Shown here: one piece after another, positions 8,144 through 17,584 of the stretch
Layout of the letters: the number at the start of each line of letters is the position of its first letter
How positions within the stretch are numbered: position 1 is the first letter of the stretch
Assembly: GCA_030430575.1 (NCBI GenBank)
Contig: JAUIKF010000015.1
Location: 62,001 to 126,000, forward strand
Source of the DNA: Bacteroidia bacterium
GTDB taxonomy: Bacteria; Bacteroidota; Bacteroidia; J057
DNA length: 64,000 nt
Direction: 5' to 3'
Program-made: the position numbers and the translations under genes
Notes under the pieces: generated by a model
The model's input: only the letters and a program-made list of their open reading frames with translations
The model's database searches: none
What the model was told of the DNA's origin: nothing

Positions 8144-8328
8144 GAGACCGCTCGGGCTTCGAAGACTCAGCCCTCGCTGTCAGATCGCTCGAAGACTCGC
8201 TGTCAGACTAAAAGAAATTTTCTTATCTGACAGTGAGGCGAGTCCTCGAGCCGAGCGGTCTCTCGTCTGACAGTGAGCGACAGCGAACGATCTGATAGCA
8301 AGGCGAGTCTTCGAGCCGAGCGGTCTCA
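8144..8328. repeat. Modular GAGACCG array, copy 1 (two-armed)
   Basis: Units start with GAGACCG(C/T)TCG, have a short palindromic core and end with CTCGCTG, then recur in inverted orientation after an AT-rich centre (AAAAGAAATTTTC). Read on the minus strand, the outermost unit starts with the stop codon of the methyltransferase gene (8326-8328). It fills the gap to the YkgJ-type gene. Confidence 0.8.
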
Positions 8329-9030
8329 CCCCTTCCAAAAACTCAAAAACAGCACCCGCCCTGTCAGGTAGTCCCAACGGTTGTGGACGGTGCGATCTAT
8401 CTTCTTTATTTTACAATACAACCAGATAAACGGCACCAAAAATCCCAGATAGCGCGACGTACTTTGACGCTTGTCAAAGCTCACGTCCATGCGGGGAAAC
8501 TGGTAGCGAATGCCCAGGTTGCGGTATTGGTCGATGGTGAGGGAAGCGAGGTGCTGAAGGCCGTCGTTGCGCTCGTGTTCGAGGGGCTTGAAGGAATAAT
8601 AAAACCCTGAGAAGAGGAATCTGACACGTGACTTGAGGGAAAGGATATTGGGGGTAGAGGCAAGGAAAAGCCCTCCTTTTTTCAAAATCCGGTTGACTTC
8701 TCGGAATAGCACCTCATGGTCATGCACATGTTCCAATACTTCTATTGCCATGACGATATCAAAGGAATTGTCCTCGTATGGGAGAGCCTGCGTGATATCG
8801 GCCTTTTTGCATTCGATTTTGTCAAAATAAAAGATCTCTGGAAAAAGATCGCAGGCTGAGATGTCGTATCCCGCGTCGTAGAGCTTTTTGGTAAAAGCGC
8901 CGTGCCCTGCGCCTATCTCCAAGACCTTTGGCTGGTCAAATCCCTGCGTGATGCGCTGGAAATGCCCCCAAAGGCGTTCGTGAATGCCAGGTATGGCGAT
9001 GGGTTTTATTTCTTGTGTGGTTGAGTCCAT
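8326..9030 (-). CDS. Class I SAM-dependent methyltransferase
   Basis: 234 residues. Motif I is VLEIGAGHGAFTKKL (SAM-binding glycine loop), followed by ACDLFP (acidic ribose contact), NSFDIVMAIEVLEHV and LKKGGLFLASTPN, which is the Methyltransf_11/25 layout. A hydrophobic segment near YLGFLVPFIWLYC may associate with membrane. The substrate is not identifiable. The stop TGA coincides with the first bases of the modular repeat array downstream. Confidence 0.88.
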   Translation of the reverse strand: MDSTTQEIKPIAIPGIHERLWGHFQRITQGFDQPKVLEIGAGHGAFTKKLYDAGYDISACDLFPEIFYFDKIECKKADITQALPYEDNSFDIVMAIEVLEHVHDHEVLFREVNRILKKGGLFLASTPNILSLKSRVRFLFSGFYYSFKPLEHERNDGLQHLASLTIDQYRNLGIRYQFPRMDVSFDKRQSTSRYLGFLVPFIWLYCKIKKIDRTVHNRWDYLTGRVLFLSFWKG

Positions 9031-9042
9031 AGGGATGAATTT

Positions 9043-9133
9043 GAACCATATAAGAAATATAAGAGCATTTAAGGGGGAAAATATGGGGACTTTATGTTTT
9101 CCTTATATGTTCTTAAATGCCTTATATGGTTTC
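9043..9133. repeat. GAACCATATAAG inverted repeat, copy 1
   Basis: GAACCATATAAG at the left pairs with CTTATATGGTTTC at the right, with further ATTTAAG/CTTAAAT complementarity inside. A second copy lies at 37737-37817. Here it is between divergent genes. Confidence 0.65.
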
Positions 9134-9219
9134 CTGAAAATGGTTATTTCACATGTCCATGTGATGATTGGGGACAAGGCTTCTGTTAATTTTAGCACAA
9201 ACCTACAAACAAAATCCCG

Positions 9220-10908
9220 ATGATGAGAACTTTTGCTATTACCTGTCTGCTGACCTTCCCCTTATGGCTCACTGCCCAGAGCTGGGTGCAAGGCGTTTCT
9301 CCTTCGCCAAACAAGATTACGGTAGCCTCACAATGGAATCTGACTGCCATTTTTTCCCAAGACATCGACCCTGCAACCCTCACTGCTGGCTCAGCCGTCG
9401 CTTATGGATACCAGTCAGGATATGATGACCAAGTAGGGCTGAGTTATGATGCGGCTCAGAAGGCGCTAACCCTCACCGCCAGTCGTGCTTTTCTGGCAGG
9501 GGAAAAGGTGTCAATATGCCTGACAGAAGCCATTCAAAATACAGGAGGGGCGCAGATGCCTCATCCATATTGTTGGGAATTCACGATCCGCACGAGTCAG
9601 TCCAATGGGCAATTGACGCAGTCAAGGACGGAGCAAGTAGGTGCTGTGCCCTATTCATTGGCATTTCTGGATGCAGATGGGGATGGAGACCTCGACATCG
9701 CAACCGGTAACCGAGGCTCCAACAATATCACCTTGCTCGTCAACGATGGGATGGGAGATTTTACCCTGTCTACCAAACGTACTTCTGTAGGCAATTTTCC
9801 AGAATTCATCATCGCTGGGGACTGGGATCACGATGGAGACTTTGACCTCGCCACTGCCAATGCTGGACCTGGCACTGTGAGTATATTGATGAATGACGGT
9901 ACGGGAGCATTCAGTATCAGTGGAACAGTCCCCGTTGGGCTAGCGCCCCATACCTTAAATACAAGTGATTTAGATGGTGACGGAGATCTTGAATTGGTTG
10001 CTTCCAATTTCAATAGCAATACCCTCTCTGTACTAACCAATAATGGCATGGGGAGTTTCTCTGTCCTCACATCTCCTAGTGTAGGGCAAGGGCCTGAGCA
10101 AGCGCAGATTGGCGATTGGGATGGCGATGGGGACCGCGATATGGCAGTATCCAACTACAGTTCGGGCAATGTCAGTGTATTGGAAAATACAGGCACCAGT
10201 TGGAGCGCTGCAGGCACCATCAACACCGGAGACTTGCCGCATTTGCCTAGCGTAGGCGACTTGGATGGAGACGGAGATTTAGACTTGCTGGCTCCTTCTG
10301 TTAATTTCAATCGTGTGTACCTCCTCTTCAATGATGGATCAGGGACCTTTTTCCCAGCCTTTGCCCCTGTTGTGGGCGGGCCATGGGCTGTCACGACAGG
10401 CGATTTTCATGGGGATGGTTTGCTTGACTTTGGCGTAGTCCTTCGCAATACGCAGGAAGTGAGTATTTTCGAAAATTCTGGCGGGAGCAATTTCAAGTTT
10501 GCCAATAGCTACCTCACTGGGAACAGCCCCCACCAACTGCTGACTGCAGACCTCAATGGAGATGAGGCTTTGGATCTGGCAGTAGCTAACGATGGTGCCT
10601 CTTCAGTGACGATTTTGATGAATACACCGACGGTCGGTTTGGCGGATGGGGCGCTTCAGCTATTTGACTTGCAGTTGATGCAAAGACAGGAAGGTCCTAC
10701 CGTGTTTATTGGACTGGAACGTCCTACCTTATTGACATTGAAGGTCGTAGACCTTCGCGGGGTGGTGGTCTACGCTTTGGACCAAAGACTGACAGAAGGG
10801 ACCCATTATTTCCCCCTTCCGTCAAATCTATGCACAGGTGTGTATGCTTATCAAATAGAAGCCTTGGGGACCAAGAGGGCAGGGAAATGGAGTATTATTG
10901 GCGATTAA
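9220..10908 (+). CDS. Secreted FG-GAP/VCBS repeat protein with T9SS sorting domain
   Basis: 562 residues with a signal peptide (AITCLLTFPLWLTAQS). An N-terminal Ig-like (Big_5-type) domain, about residues 22-130, is followed by about seven FG-GAP/VCBS repeats carrying calcium-binding-like DxDGDGDLD motifs (for example DADGDGDLDIA, DLDGDGDLELV), which usually form an integrin-like propeller. The last 80 residues are a divergent type-A sorting domain (LRGVVVYALDQ, GVYAYQIEAL). ATG 9220 and ATG 9223 are both possible starts. Surface or extracellular location is likely; ligand unknown. Confidence 0.85.
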   Translation: MMRTFAITCLLTFPLWLTAQSWVQGVSPSPNKITVASQWNLTAIFSQDIDPATLTAGSAVAYGYQSGYDDQVGLSYDAAQKALTLTASRAFLAGEKVSICLTEAIQNTGGAQMPHPYCWEFTIRTSQSNGQLTQSRTEQVGAVPYSLAFLDADGDGDLDIATGNRGSNNITLLVNDGMGDFTLSTKRTSVGNFPEFIIAGDWDHDGDFDLATANAGPGTVSILMNDGTGAFSISGTVPVGLAPHTLNTSDLDGDGDLELVASNFNSNTLSVLTNNGMGSFSVLTSPSVGQGPEQAQIGDWDGDGDRDMAVSNYSSGNVSVLENTGTSWSAAGTINTGDLPHLPSVGDLDGDGDLDLLAPSVNFNRVYLLFNDGSGTFFPAFAPVVGGPWAVTTGDFHGDGLLDFGVVLRNTQEVSIFENSGGSNFKFANSYLTGNSPHQLLTADLNGDEALDLAVANDGASSVTILMNTPTVGLADGALQLFDLQLMQRQEGPTVFIGLERPTLLTLKVVDLRGVVVYALDQRLTEGTHYFPLPSNLCTGVYAYQIEALGTKRAGKWSIIGD

Positions 10909-11376
10909 TAAATTTGAGATTCTTATTTATCGAGTATTCTTGAAGTAAAAACACGAAACAAGAAATTTAAAAGTCAAAAGGGATGAATGGAATTGGGAAA
11001 TAATATCATATCCATTGTTCTTAATTCACTTTTTACTTTGTACTTCCTTGTTAGTTATTATTACTTATTCTAAAAAAACGGGCCTTTTCCCCGTCCAAAT
11101 TGCCTTTCTCACATTTCACCGCCCATTACCGTCCGTTGGCCCTGAGGATTTCTTCGGATACAGGCGAATAGTGTATTTTGTGAAAAGTTTTGGCAAAGGA
11201 TTAAAGAATGAAATGGGAAAAGTTACTTGAGTAAAGGCTTGACCATCAGTTTTTTAATTAAAAATGCTCATCTTATACCAAATGAGCTGTCATTACGGCA
11301 TTTGGCACCCCCAACCCATCAAAAAATTATTAATTCCTCTAGTCTTATCCAGTAATTCAAACTTATTTCTCCGCTT
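10909..11376. other. 468-bp gap without a supported gene
   Basis: AT-rich. A short hairpin ACGGG-CCTTTTCC-CCGT near 11078-11094 might end the upstream transcript. A 71-codon open frame at 11015-11230 has no family features and no good context, so I do not call it. Confidence 0.6.
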
Positions 11377-12789
11377 ATGAAAAAACTATTATTCATTACC
11401 CTAGGGTTTTTACTTACCATCCCCTTTGCCAACGCAACTCACCTCATGGGGGGTGAGATCACCGCCAAGCAAATCAGCGGTGCAGATTATGAAGTGACCC
11501 TGACGACTTATCGCGATACCATCGGCATCCCTATGGCACAGACTGTCAGTTTTGATGTCAAAGACGTTACAGGAAATACAGTCCTGACATTCTCCCAAAG
11601 TCAAGATACTTCGCTTTCTGGGGGACTGCTCGCCGGCTATCCTTATGGCGTAGAAGTATATGTATTTAGAGACACGATCACCCTGCCAGGGATCGGTACG
11701 TATTTCATTTCATTCACCAATTGCTGTCGCAATGGCGCCATCCAGAATCTCTCTGCTCCTCTGAACGAAAGCATGTACCTGGAGACCATGGTGAGCTATT
11801 TTGGCGTAGCAGGTGCCAATTCGACGCCTACCTTCCTCGTCCAGCCAGTCATTTTCCTCCCTTCTAACCTGCCTTGGCAATACAATCCCCTTCCGTTTGA
11901 CGCTGACGGCGATTCATTGGTATGGAGTATAGATACTTCGCTGAATGGCTTCGGTTCCCAGGTCGCAGGCTATACGACCCCTCCAGGGGCCACGGGCAAT
12001 CCCTTCACGATCAACCCAGTAACAGGAACCATCTCATGGACAGCTACCAATTTGGGCAATTTTAATGCTTCTGTCTTAGTCGAAGAATATCGCAATGGCG
12101 GCAAAATCGGTGAGATTCGCCGAGACATGCAGTTCATTGTAGTTGCACCAGGCGGCAACTTCCTGCCTGAGTTTGACAACTTCAGTTCCATCCCAGTAGG
12201 CCCCAATGGCTATCCCTATTTGGACATCAAAGCAGGCCAAGGGTATAACCTCCGCCTCCTGGCAAGTGACCCCAACCCACAAGATGCCATTACCCTCTCT
12301 GCCTATGGCCAGCCTTTCCTCTTTGAGCAAAACAGCGCCACTTTTTTGACAAATCCTACAGGAAATGGCAATGAGGTTCAAGGGCTATTTGAATGGTATC
12401 CAGATGCAACTATGGTAAGGGATGACCCATACATCGTGGTATTCCGCGTATGGGACCACCAGTTTGCTTTTGATGAGGCGGTACTGATGAAAGTCAGCCT
12501 TGACAATACTGCAATTGACAAGCCGATCGATCTTAATATCGGACGTATATACCCGAACCCTGCCAGCTCATCTCTCTATATCCCTGTAGGGGTAGAAAAA
12601 GCTGCAGATCTTACTTTCACGGTCTATAGTACAATGGGCGCTAAAGTGCAATTACTCGGATCAGATCATTATACAGCAGGAAACCATATTATCAAGTCTG
12701 ACCTTGACCTTGCTCCAGGTGCATACTTCCTCGCGATTGAGCAGGATGGACGCATGGTTCAAGCGCAGAAGTTTGTCGTGGTAGAATAA
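11377..12789 (+). CDS. Secreted T9SS cargo protein, THLMGGE type
   Basis: 470 residues with a signal peptide (MKKLLFITLGFLLTIPFANA). The mature protein begins THLMGGEITA, a motif I know from the N-terminus of many large secreted or gliding-associated Bacteroidota proteins. The centre contains Ig/cadherin-like blocks (FDADGDSLVWSI, NPVTGTISWTATNLG, DPYIVVFRVWD). The C-terminus is a type-A sorting domain (RIYPNPASSSLYIP to AQKFVVVE). No enzymatic motif is visible; adhesion or matrix is plausible. Confidence 0.85.
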   Translation: MKKLLFITLGFLLTIPFANATHLMGGEITAKQISGADYEVTLTTYRDTIGIPMAQTVSFDVKDVTGNTVLTFSQSQDTSLSGGLLAGYPYGVEVYVFRDTITLPGIGTYFISFTNCCRNGAIQNLSAPLNESMYLETMVSYFGVAGANSTPTFLVQPVIFLPSNLPWQYNPLPFDADGDSLVWSIDTSLNGFGSQVAGYTTPPGATGNPFTINPVTGTISWTATNLGNFNASVLVEEYRNGGKIGEIRRDMQFIVVAPGGNFLPEFDNFSSIPVGPNGYPYLDIKAGQGYNLRLLASDPNPQDAITLSAYGQPFLFEQNSATFLTNPTGNGNEVQGLFEWYPDATMVRDDPYIVVFRVWDHQFAFDEAVLMKVSLDNTAIDKPIDLNIGRIYPNPASSSLYIPVGVEKAADLTFTVYSTMGAKVQLLGSDHYTAGNHIIKSDLDLAPGAYFLAIEQDGRMVQAQKFVVVE

Positions 12790-12828
12790 GGTTTTCGTAG
12801 AAAAATTTTATAGGCCAACAGTCAAAAT

Positions 12829-12863
12829 AAAAGCGGCTGTCTCTTTTGGAGGCAGCCGCTTTG
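12829..12863 (+). terminator. Rho-independent-type hairpin
   Basis: AAAGCGGCTG (12830-12839) pairs with CAGCCGCTTT (12853-12862), GC-rich with A and T flanks, 40 bp after the stop of the 11377 gene. Confidence 0.75.
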
Positions 12864-12895
12864 TTATAAAAAGGATTGTATTTAACCATTGTGTT

Positions 12896-12920
12896 GTTAC
12901 TTTTTTTAGAAAAAAGTAAC
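12896..12920. repeat. GTTACTTTTT hairpin
   Basis: GTTACTTTTT pairs with AAAAAGTAAC around a 5-base loop. It looks like a dispersed element; similar GTTACTTTTTT...AAAAAAGTAACC sequences are common between Bacteroidota genes as I remember them. Confidence 0.5.
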
Positions 12921-13030
12921 CAAAAAATCGAAGCGAGCCAACCAAGCCCATCCCTTCTATCCGTCCGCGCGCGCTCGCTTCACCCCAGCCGCACGAATTT
13001 TCTCTATTATACGCTCGCCCCCCCCTACAT

Positions 13031-13076
13031 AATTTTCTGCTTAAATTTTTTTCTAAAAAAATTTAAGCAGAAAATT
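13031..13076 (-). terminator. 22-bp-arm AT-rich terminator hairpin containing a stop codon
   Basis: The arms 13031-13052 and 13055-13076 are perfectly complementary with a 2-base loop. On the minus strand the stem starts inside the last codons of the GNAT gene, includes its TAA and ends in a long U tract, so coding sequence forms half of the terminator. Confidence 0.75.
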
Positions 13077-13920
13077 CGTTCCACATTTCATATTGCTGGA
13101 TAACCTGCTTCATGTCCATCGCCTTCAGAAATTCACTCGTGTCTTTGTCCTGGCTATCGACATTGACCAATGCAATCGGACGTTCGGTGAGGGTTTGCAT
13201 TTTTTGGAAAAGGAGTTTTCCCAATCCTTGGCGCCTGAATTCGGGAGAGATAGCAAACTGGGGCAGGAACCCGTTTTTGGGGTTGAGGATGGCATATCCC
13301 GCCAACTCATCCTTGTGCAGGATGCCGATGAGTTTCAAGGTAGGGAGGATACGGTCTACGGCAGGAATACTGCTCTGCCAAGAGGGATGGAAATTCCAGA
13401 AAGACTGGAACAAGTCCCAGTCGGGAGCGGTGAGCTCTTCGAAACTCACTTCCTGTGGCAAGCGGAATCCGCCAGTAGGGATATGAGATTTATAACAGAT
13501 GACTTCACGATCGATTTCAAAACCGACTTTATTATATACATGAAGTGCACGATGATTTGTGGTGATGCATTCAAGGAGGCTACCCTTGATACCAGCGGTT
13601 TTCAATTTGGGAAGGATGAGTTCATACATTTTGGTACCTCCCTGCTTGTCTCTGTGACCAGGGATAATAGCGGTACCTGCATTATAAGCAATGTGGCGGT
13701 CCTTCCAGACACCTGGGGCATGAAGGATAAACCCAATCAACTGATCATCATCTAAGAACATGCCTGCAGAGAGGTCTAGGCGGGCACCATCTCTTTGGAT
13801 TTTCCACAAAAATAATTCCTCACTCATAGGAGGAGTCGGCGTGAGATAATCCGAGAATGCATTATTGAAAGTCGAGAGCAGCGTAGGGGTTGGAACATGA
13901 TTGAGCGTAGAGAATTTCAT
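13063..13920 (-). CDS. Tandem-domain GNAT N-acetyltransferase
   Basis: 285 residues with two GNAT-like halves. The N-terminal half has GTAIIPGHRDKQGGTKMYE (a GNAT motif A variant) and CITTNHRALHVYNKVGFE; the C-terminal half has FAISPEFRRQGLGKLLFQ, a canonical RxxGxG acetyl-CoA loop. Only the C-terminal loop is fully canonical, so it is probably the catalytic one. Cytoplasmic; substrate unknown. The last residues EFSA and the stop lie in the terminator hairpin. Confidence 0.85.
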   Translation of the reverse strand: MKFSTLNHVPTPTLLSTFNNAFSDYLTPTPPMSEELFLWKIQRDGARLDLSAGMFLDDDQLIGFILHAPGVWKDRHIAYNAGTAIIPGHRDKQGGTKMYELILPKLKTAGIKGSLLECITTNHRALHVYNKVGFEIDREVICYKSHIPTGGFRLPQEVSFEELTAPDWDLFQSFWNFHPSWQSSIPAVDRILPTLKLIGILHKDELAGYAILNPKNGFLPQFAISPEFRRQGLGKLLFQKMQTLTERPIALVNVDSQDKDTSEFLKAMDMKQVIQQYEMWNEFSA

Positions 13921-14436
13921 GCCGAGAATAAATTCTGGTCAAATGAGTGAAAGAAAAAATGCACGCTGGTTTTGAAGGAACCTGTTAGGCACGTTTTCCT
14001 TCAGGATATGGCTCAATGGCCATATCTAAAATTGATAGGCGTTGTTCTGGCTGAATTTCGTTTCCTGTAAGATTAATGATCAAGCAGTATGCCAATTCTT
14101 AAATTTGGTAGAAAAAAATTTAAAAATTTATCAAAATCTAACAACCACTCTCACTTAGGTATATAGGTCAAATTTAATACAACATTTGGTAAATACAAAT
14201 AAATAAATGCCAAAAATGCCCCTCAATTAACTGTGGGTCCATTTTTCCTTTTATAAATAGGTATGTCGGCATGCGTAAAACTCCGACATATAAGTAGGTA
14301 ATCTTACGTATATGACTTCTGAAGGAGAAAAGGCTAACAGATGAAAGTTTTAGGAAAAAAGGGAAGGAGGTGGGGATTTTGTAGTTTTGATTCTCAAACT
14401 GAGAATCTAGTTTTCAAAATTGAAATTTATCTCCTG
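13921..14436. other. 516-bp gap with small hairpins upstream of folA
   Basis: Two short perfect stems are visible: GATATGGC/GCCATATC at 14005-14026 and TATGTCGG/CCGACATA at 14262-14290. The rest is AT-rich and I see no gene. The frame from 14341 is an upstream extension of folA without family sequence. Confidence 0.55.
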
Positions 14437-14928
14437 ATGAAACCTCTTATAGCAGCTATATTTGCCATTTCAGAGAATGGCGTGATCGGAAAGGAAAATG
14501 GTATCCCTTGGCGCCTGCCAGCAGACTTGCGACATTTCAAGAGATTGACCCTTGGAAAGCCCATTATTATGGGCCGTAAGACCTGGGAATCGCTGGGGTG
14601 CCCCCTACCCAAACGGCAAAATATTGTCGTAACCAGAAACCTGGATTTCCAAGCTGAAGGGGCAGAAGTGGTCCATTCTTTAGAAGCAGCCTTTGCGCTT
14701 TGTGCAGAGGCACCAGAGGTGTTTATTATTGGTGGAGCTGCCATTTATCATGAAACCATTCTGGGGGGCACCGTCACACGGATCTATAAAACACTGGTGC
14801 ATGCAGAGATCGATGGCGATACATTTTTGGATTTGCCCTTAGATGACTGGAAAATTCAAGAAGTAGATGCACATCAGGCAGATGAAAAAAATGAATTTGC
14901 TTATACGTTTTTGGTGTTGGAGAAATGA
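14437..14928 (+). CDS. folA: Dihydrofolate reductase
   Basis: 163 residues from ATG 14437, the usual bacterial DHFR length; earlier in-frame ATGs would add non-homologous residues. It reduces dihydrofolate to tetrahydrofolate with NADPH for thymidylate and one-carbon metabolism. Visible motifs: IAAIFAISENGVIGKENGIPW (Met20-loop region; Trp of the active site), LPADLRHFKRLT (Asp for substrate protonation), PIIMGRKTWESLG (NADPH-binding GRKT), VFIIGGAAIYHE and the late Phe-rich strand. Thymidylate synthase is not adjacent. Confidence 0.95.
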   Translation: MKPLIAAIFAISENGVIGKENGIPWRLPADLRHFKRLTLGKPIIMGRKTWESLGCPLPKRQNIVVTRNLDFQAEGAEVVHSLEAAFALCAEAPEVFIIGGAAIYHETILGGTVTRIYKTLVHAEIDGDTFLDLPLDDWKIQEVDAHQADEKNEFAYTFLVLEK

Positions 14929-15365
14929 GGAGGGGGGAGAAGGTTCTATGTTCTGGGTTCTATGTTCTAAGTCTCACAGCGCAGTGAACCTTCTACTTAC
15001 GCTGGGGGGGCTCACAAAAGCTGGGGTGGATTTCCGAACGGTGGGCTGGCTGGACGGGTAATCCGACCCTATGTCAGAAAAGACTTAGTATCTTTTATCT
15101 CATTTTCCATCGATTAAAATATTTTTTCAAAAAAACACAACAAAATCCCCTAACGCCCGTTAGCTCATCCGGTCCGTGGCTGGACACAGTTAGTAAAGGT
15201 AATCCTATTTCATGACGTTCCTGTCGCACGACAGGCTTATTCGTTGTATGACTGGTTCAAGCAGAGAAATTCACCCATGATGATTCTTGCTTTTTCAAGT
15301 CAATTACCGCGATTAATTTTGTACCTTATATCCAACTAATTGTGATTCTCAATTCCGATGTGTTT
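14929..15365. other. 437-bp gap with repeat fragments
   Basis: Contains two tandem GGTTCTATGTTCT motifs (14943-14970), a fragment resembling the modular array (TCTCACAGCG near 14971) and a perfect small inverted repeat CCTGTCG-CA-CGACAGG at 15220-15235. No gene seen. Confidence 0.6.
15314..15321 (+). promoter_or_regulatory. Candidate -7 element TAATTTTG
   Basis: An exact match to the Bacteroidota -7 consensus TAnnTTTG, 44 bp before the ATG at 15366. A -33 TTG at the usual distance is not clear; the nearest is about 24 bases upstream. Confidence 0.4.
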
Positions 15366-17471
15366 ATGAAAACATTTTTCAACGTTCTTCTCACCTTGGG
15401 CCTTTGCTTTTCTCTTATTCCTGTCTCTTTTGCCGCTGTTGTAAATGACGAATGTACGACTGCTGAACTCCTTGCATCTCCTGTTACACCCACCATCGAT
15501 TGTGGCGGGGGAAACTGGCTAACCAGTGGTACAGGTATCAATTCTATTTTTGACATAGATCAGAATGGTTCTTCAAGTGCCACCAAGTCTACGACTACCC
15601 CCCTGCCCACGTGTACCTGGGCAGCAGGTGGCCAGGAAGATGCCTGGTTCAAGATTCAGGTGCCTATGGATGCCGATGGCCTTGACATCGAATGGACCAA
15701 TGAAGGGGGGTGTTCAGGCTTTCTGTGTAGCACAGACTTGCATGTAGCAGCCTATGATGGAGGCCCAATGGGCGACTGCAGTACCCTAACTTATTTGGGG
15801 TGTGAAGAAAGTGACCGCTTTCGCATCCAGGCGATTGCAGATCCTGGTGATTGGATATTCTTGAGGGCCTGGGAAGAAGACGATCAAGGATTTGAAATCA
15901 ATTTTTCCCAAATCCGTGCTTTCAAGAATGACTGCGACGACTGTGCGGGCGCATTGGACATGCCTTTCACTGAGCAGTTCATCTGCGGCCTGGCCAATCA
16001 AAATGACGTTGCCGTAACTTATCCATTGCTCCGCTCCAATGGAGCCCGCCCCACTGCCTCAGGCGTCAGTTTCCTCCCCAGCACTTGTCCTGGACTTGCC
16101 AACCCCCAAGATATCTGGCTTACAGTGGAGTTGCCAGCAGGAACAGGAGGGGTAGAAATCCAATTTGAAAATTTGGGGAACTGTGTGACCCCTGCCTTGC
16201 TGAATATCTGTGAGACAGATGTGTCTTATGCGTGGTACACCACCAGTACAGGGGATTGTTCAGGGCTTGAATTTAGAGGATGTGACAAAGTCTCTTGCTT
16301 CATTGGTTGTAGCGATGGGGTAATCAAGGTGGACGGCCGTCCGGGCGAGCGTGTCTATGTGCGTATTTGGGAACAAGATGATCAAGGATTTGATATAGAA
16401 GTCAATCAACTGACGCCTACGGCACCTGCAGACAAGTGCTACACCGCCTTGCCGCTGAATGGCATTGGCTGCAATTATGAAGCGACTGCGCCCAAAACAG
16501 GTGACTATCCCGAGCCAGATACCTGGACGGCTCAAGCCCATACTGGCACTAGCTATTGCGACCCTCCCACGAATTCCCAATTGTGGGTCACCAATGAAAA
16601 TACGGTGTGGTACACCTTTGAACACCCCGCAGCAGGCCCGCTGAACATCAATATCCGCAACATTACATGTACTGGAGCCGGCATCACGCCTACCATGCAG
16701 ATGGGCGTTTTTTCCAATGCTGGTGGCCCTAATAATCCCACTTGTGACTTGAGCCTGGAAACGGGGTATGGCTGTGCTGTGGGGACGGGAACCATTTCCC
16801 TCAACATTGCCAACTTACCTGCGGGCGATTATATCTTGCTTGTCGATGGCACAGGTGGCAATCAGTGTGTATGGGAATTTAGGGGAAATAATGTCTTGCC
16901 GGTAGACATGGTCTATTTCAAGGTCTGGGAAGAGTCTGGGGCAGCCCATTTGCAATGGCTCAATAGCAAGGAGGTGAATAACTCAAGGTTTGAAGTGCTG
17001 AGGTCCTCAGACGGAAAGCATTATGAGGAGATCGATTTTGTAGAAGCGATGCCTACCCCCAATACAGCAGATGATCATTATGAGTACCAATACCTCGACA
17101 CAGACATAGGCTTCGGCGGACGATTTTATTATAGACTAAAGCAGGTAGATATCGATGGTTCCTATACCATGTCCAATGTGGTGGAAGTAAATATCCCCTA
17201 CCTCCAAACATCTGCCAAATTATTGCCCCTTTATCCGAATCCTGCCAACCAACAAGTGACGATTCCCTTCTTTTTGAGTCAAAGGGAAGAGGTGGATATA
17301 GCCCTCTTTGCTATAGATGGCCGTGCGACTCGCCATCTCTCTCAGCGAGGCTGGTACGACATCGGGGAGCATGAAGTTAAACTCGATCTAGCCGGTCTGC
17401 CAAAGGGATTGTACTTTTTGCGTTTCCAGACGCCAAGCCACCTAGAAACCAGGCGGTTATTGGTGAAGTAA
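15366..17471 (+). CDS. Large secreted T9SS cargo with repeated beta-sandwich domains
   Basis: 701 residues from ATG 15366, chosen because it starts a clean signal peptide (MKTFFNVLLTLGLCFSLIPV). Three related domains each start near NDECTTAxxL or similar, contain paired cysteines and the block (R)xWE(E/Q)DDQGF(E/D)I, like pre-peptidase C-terminal/CUB-like sandwiches. A region with VYFKVWEESGAAHLQW...NNSRFEVLRSSDG follows, typical of the domain before sorting signals, then a type-A sorting domain (LYPNPANQQVTIPF to RRLLVK). Extracellular; role unknown. Confidence 0.82.
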   Translation: MKTFFNVLLTLGLCFSLIPVSFAAVVNDECTTAELLASPVTPTIDCGGGNWLTSGTGINSIFDIDQNGSSSATKSTTTPLPTCTWAAGGQEDAWFKIQVPMDADGLDIEWTNEGGCSGFLCSTDLHVAAYDGGPMGDCSTLTYLGCEESDRFRIQAIADPGDWIFLRAWEEDDQGFEINFSQIRAFKNDCDDCAGALDMPFTEQFICGLANQNDVAVTYPLLRSNGARPTASGVSFLPSTCPGLANPQDIWLTVELPAGTGGVEIQFENLGNCVTPALLNICETDVSYAWYTTSTGDCSGLEFRGCDKVSCFIGCSDGVIKVDGRPGERVYVRIWEQDDQGFDIEVNQLTPTAPADKCYTALPLNGIGCNYEATAPKTGDYPEPDTWTAQAHTGTSYCDPPTNSQLWVTNENTVWYTFEHPAAGPLNINIRNITCTGAGITPTMQMGVFSNAGGPNNPTCDLSLETGYGCAVGTGTISLNIANLPAGDYILLVDGTGGNQCVWEFRGNNVLPVDMVYFKVWEESGAAHLQWLNSKEVNNSRFEVLRSSDGKHYEEIDFVEAMPTPNTADDHYEYQYLDTDIGFGGRFYYRLKQVDIDGSYTMSNVVEVNIPYLQTSAKLLPLYPNPANQQVTIPFFLSQREEVDIALFAIDGRATRHLSQRGWYDIGEHEVKLDLAGLPKGLYFLRFQTPSHLETRRLLVK

Positions 17472-17584
17472 GAACCATTTTTTGCCAAAAAGCCGTTTGT
17501 TCCTCAGAGGATTAAGTGTGATATTTCGAGCCTAAATCACAACGATCAGACATTCAGACCTTAGACAATCAAACTTTCTCAGAT

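Noticed and set aside
11015-11230. 71-codon open frame in the gap before the THLMGGE protein
   Set aside because: No domain, no clear ribosome-binding site and no operon context.
13093-13755. 220-codon open frame opposite the GNAT gene
   Set aside because: Antisense to a protein with clear acetyl-CoA-binding motifs.
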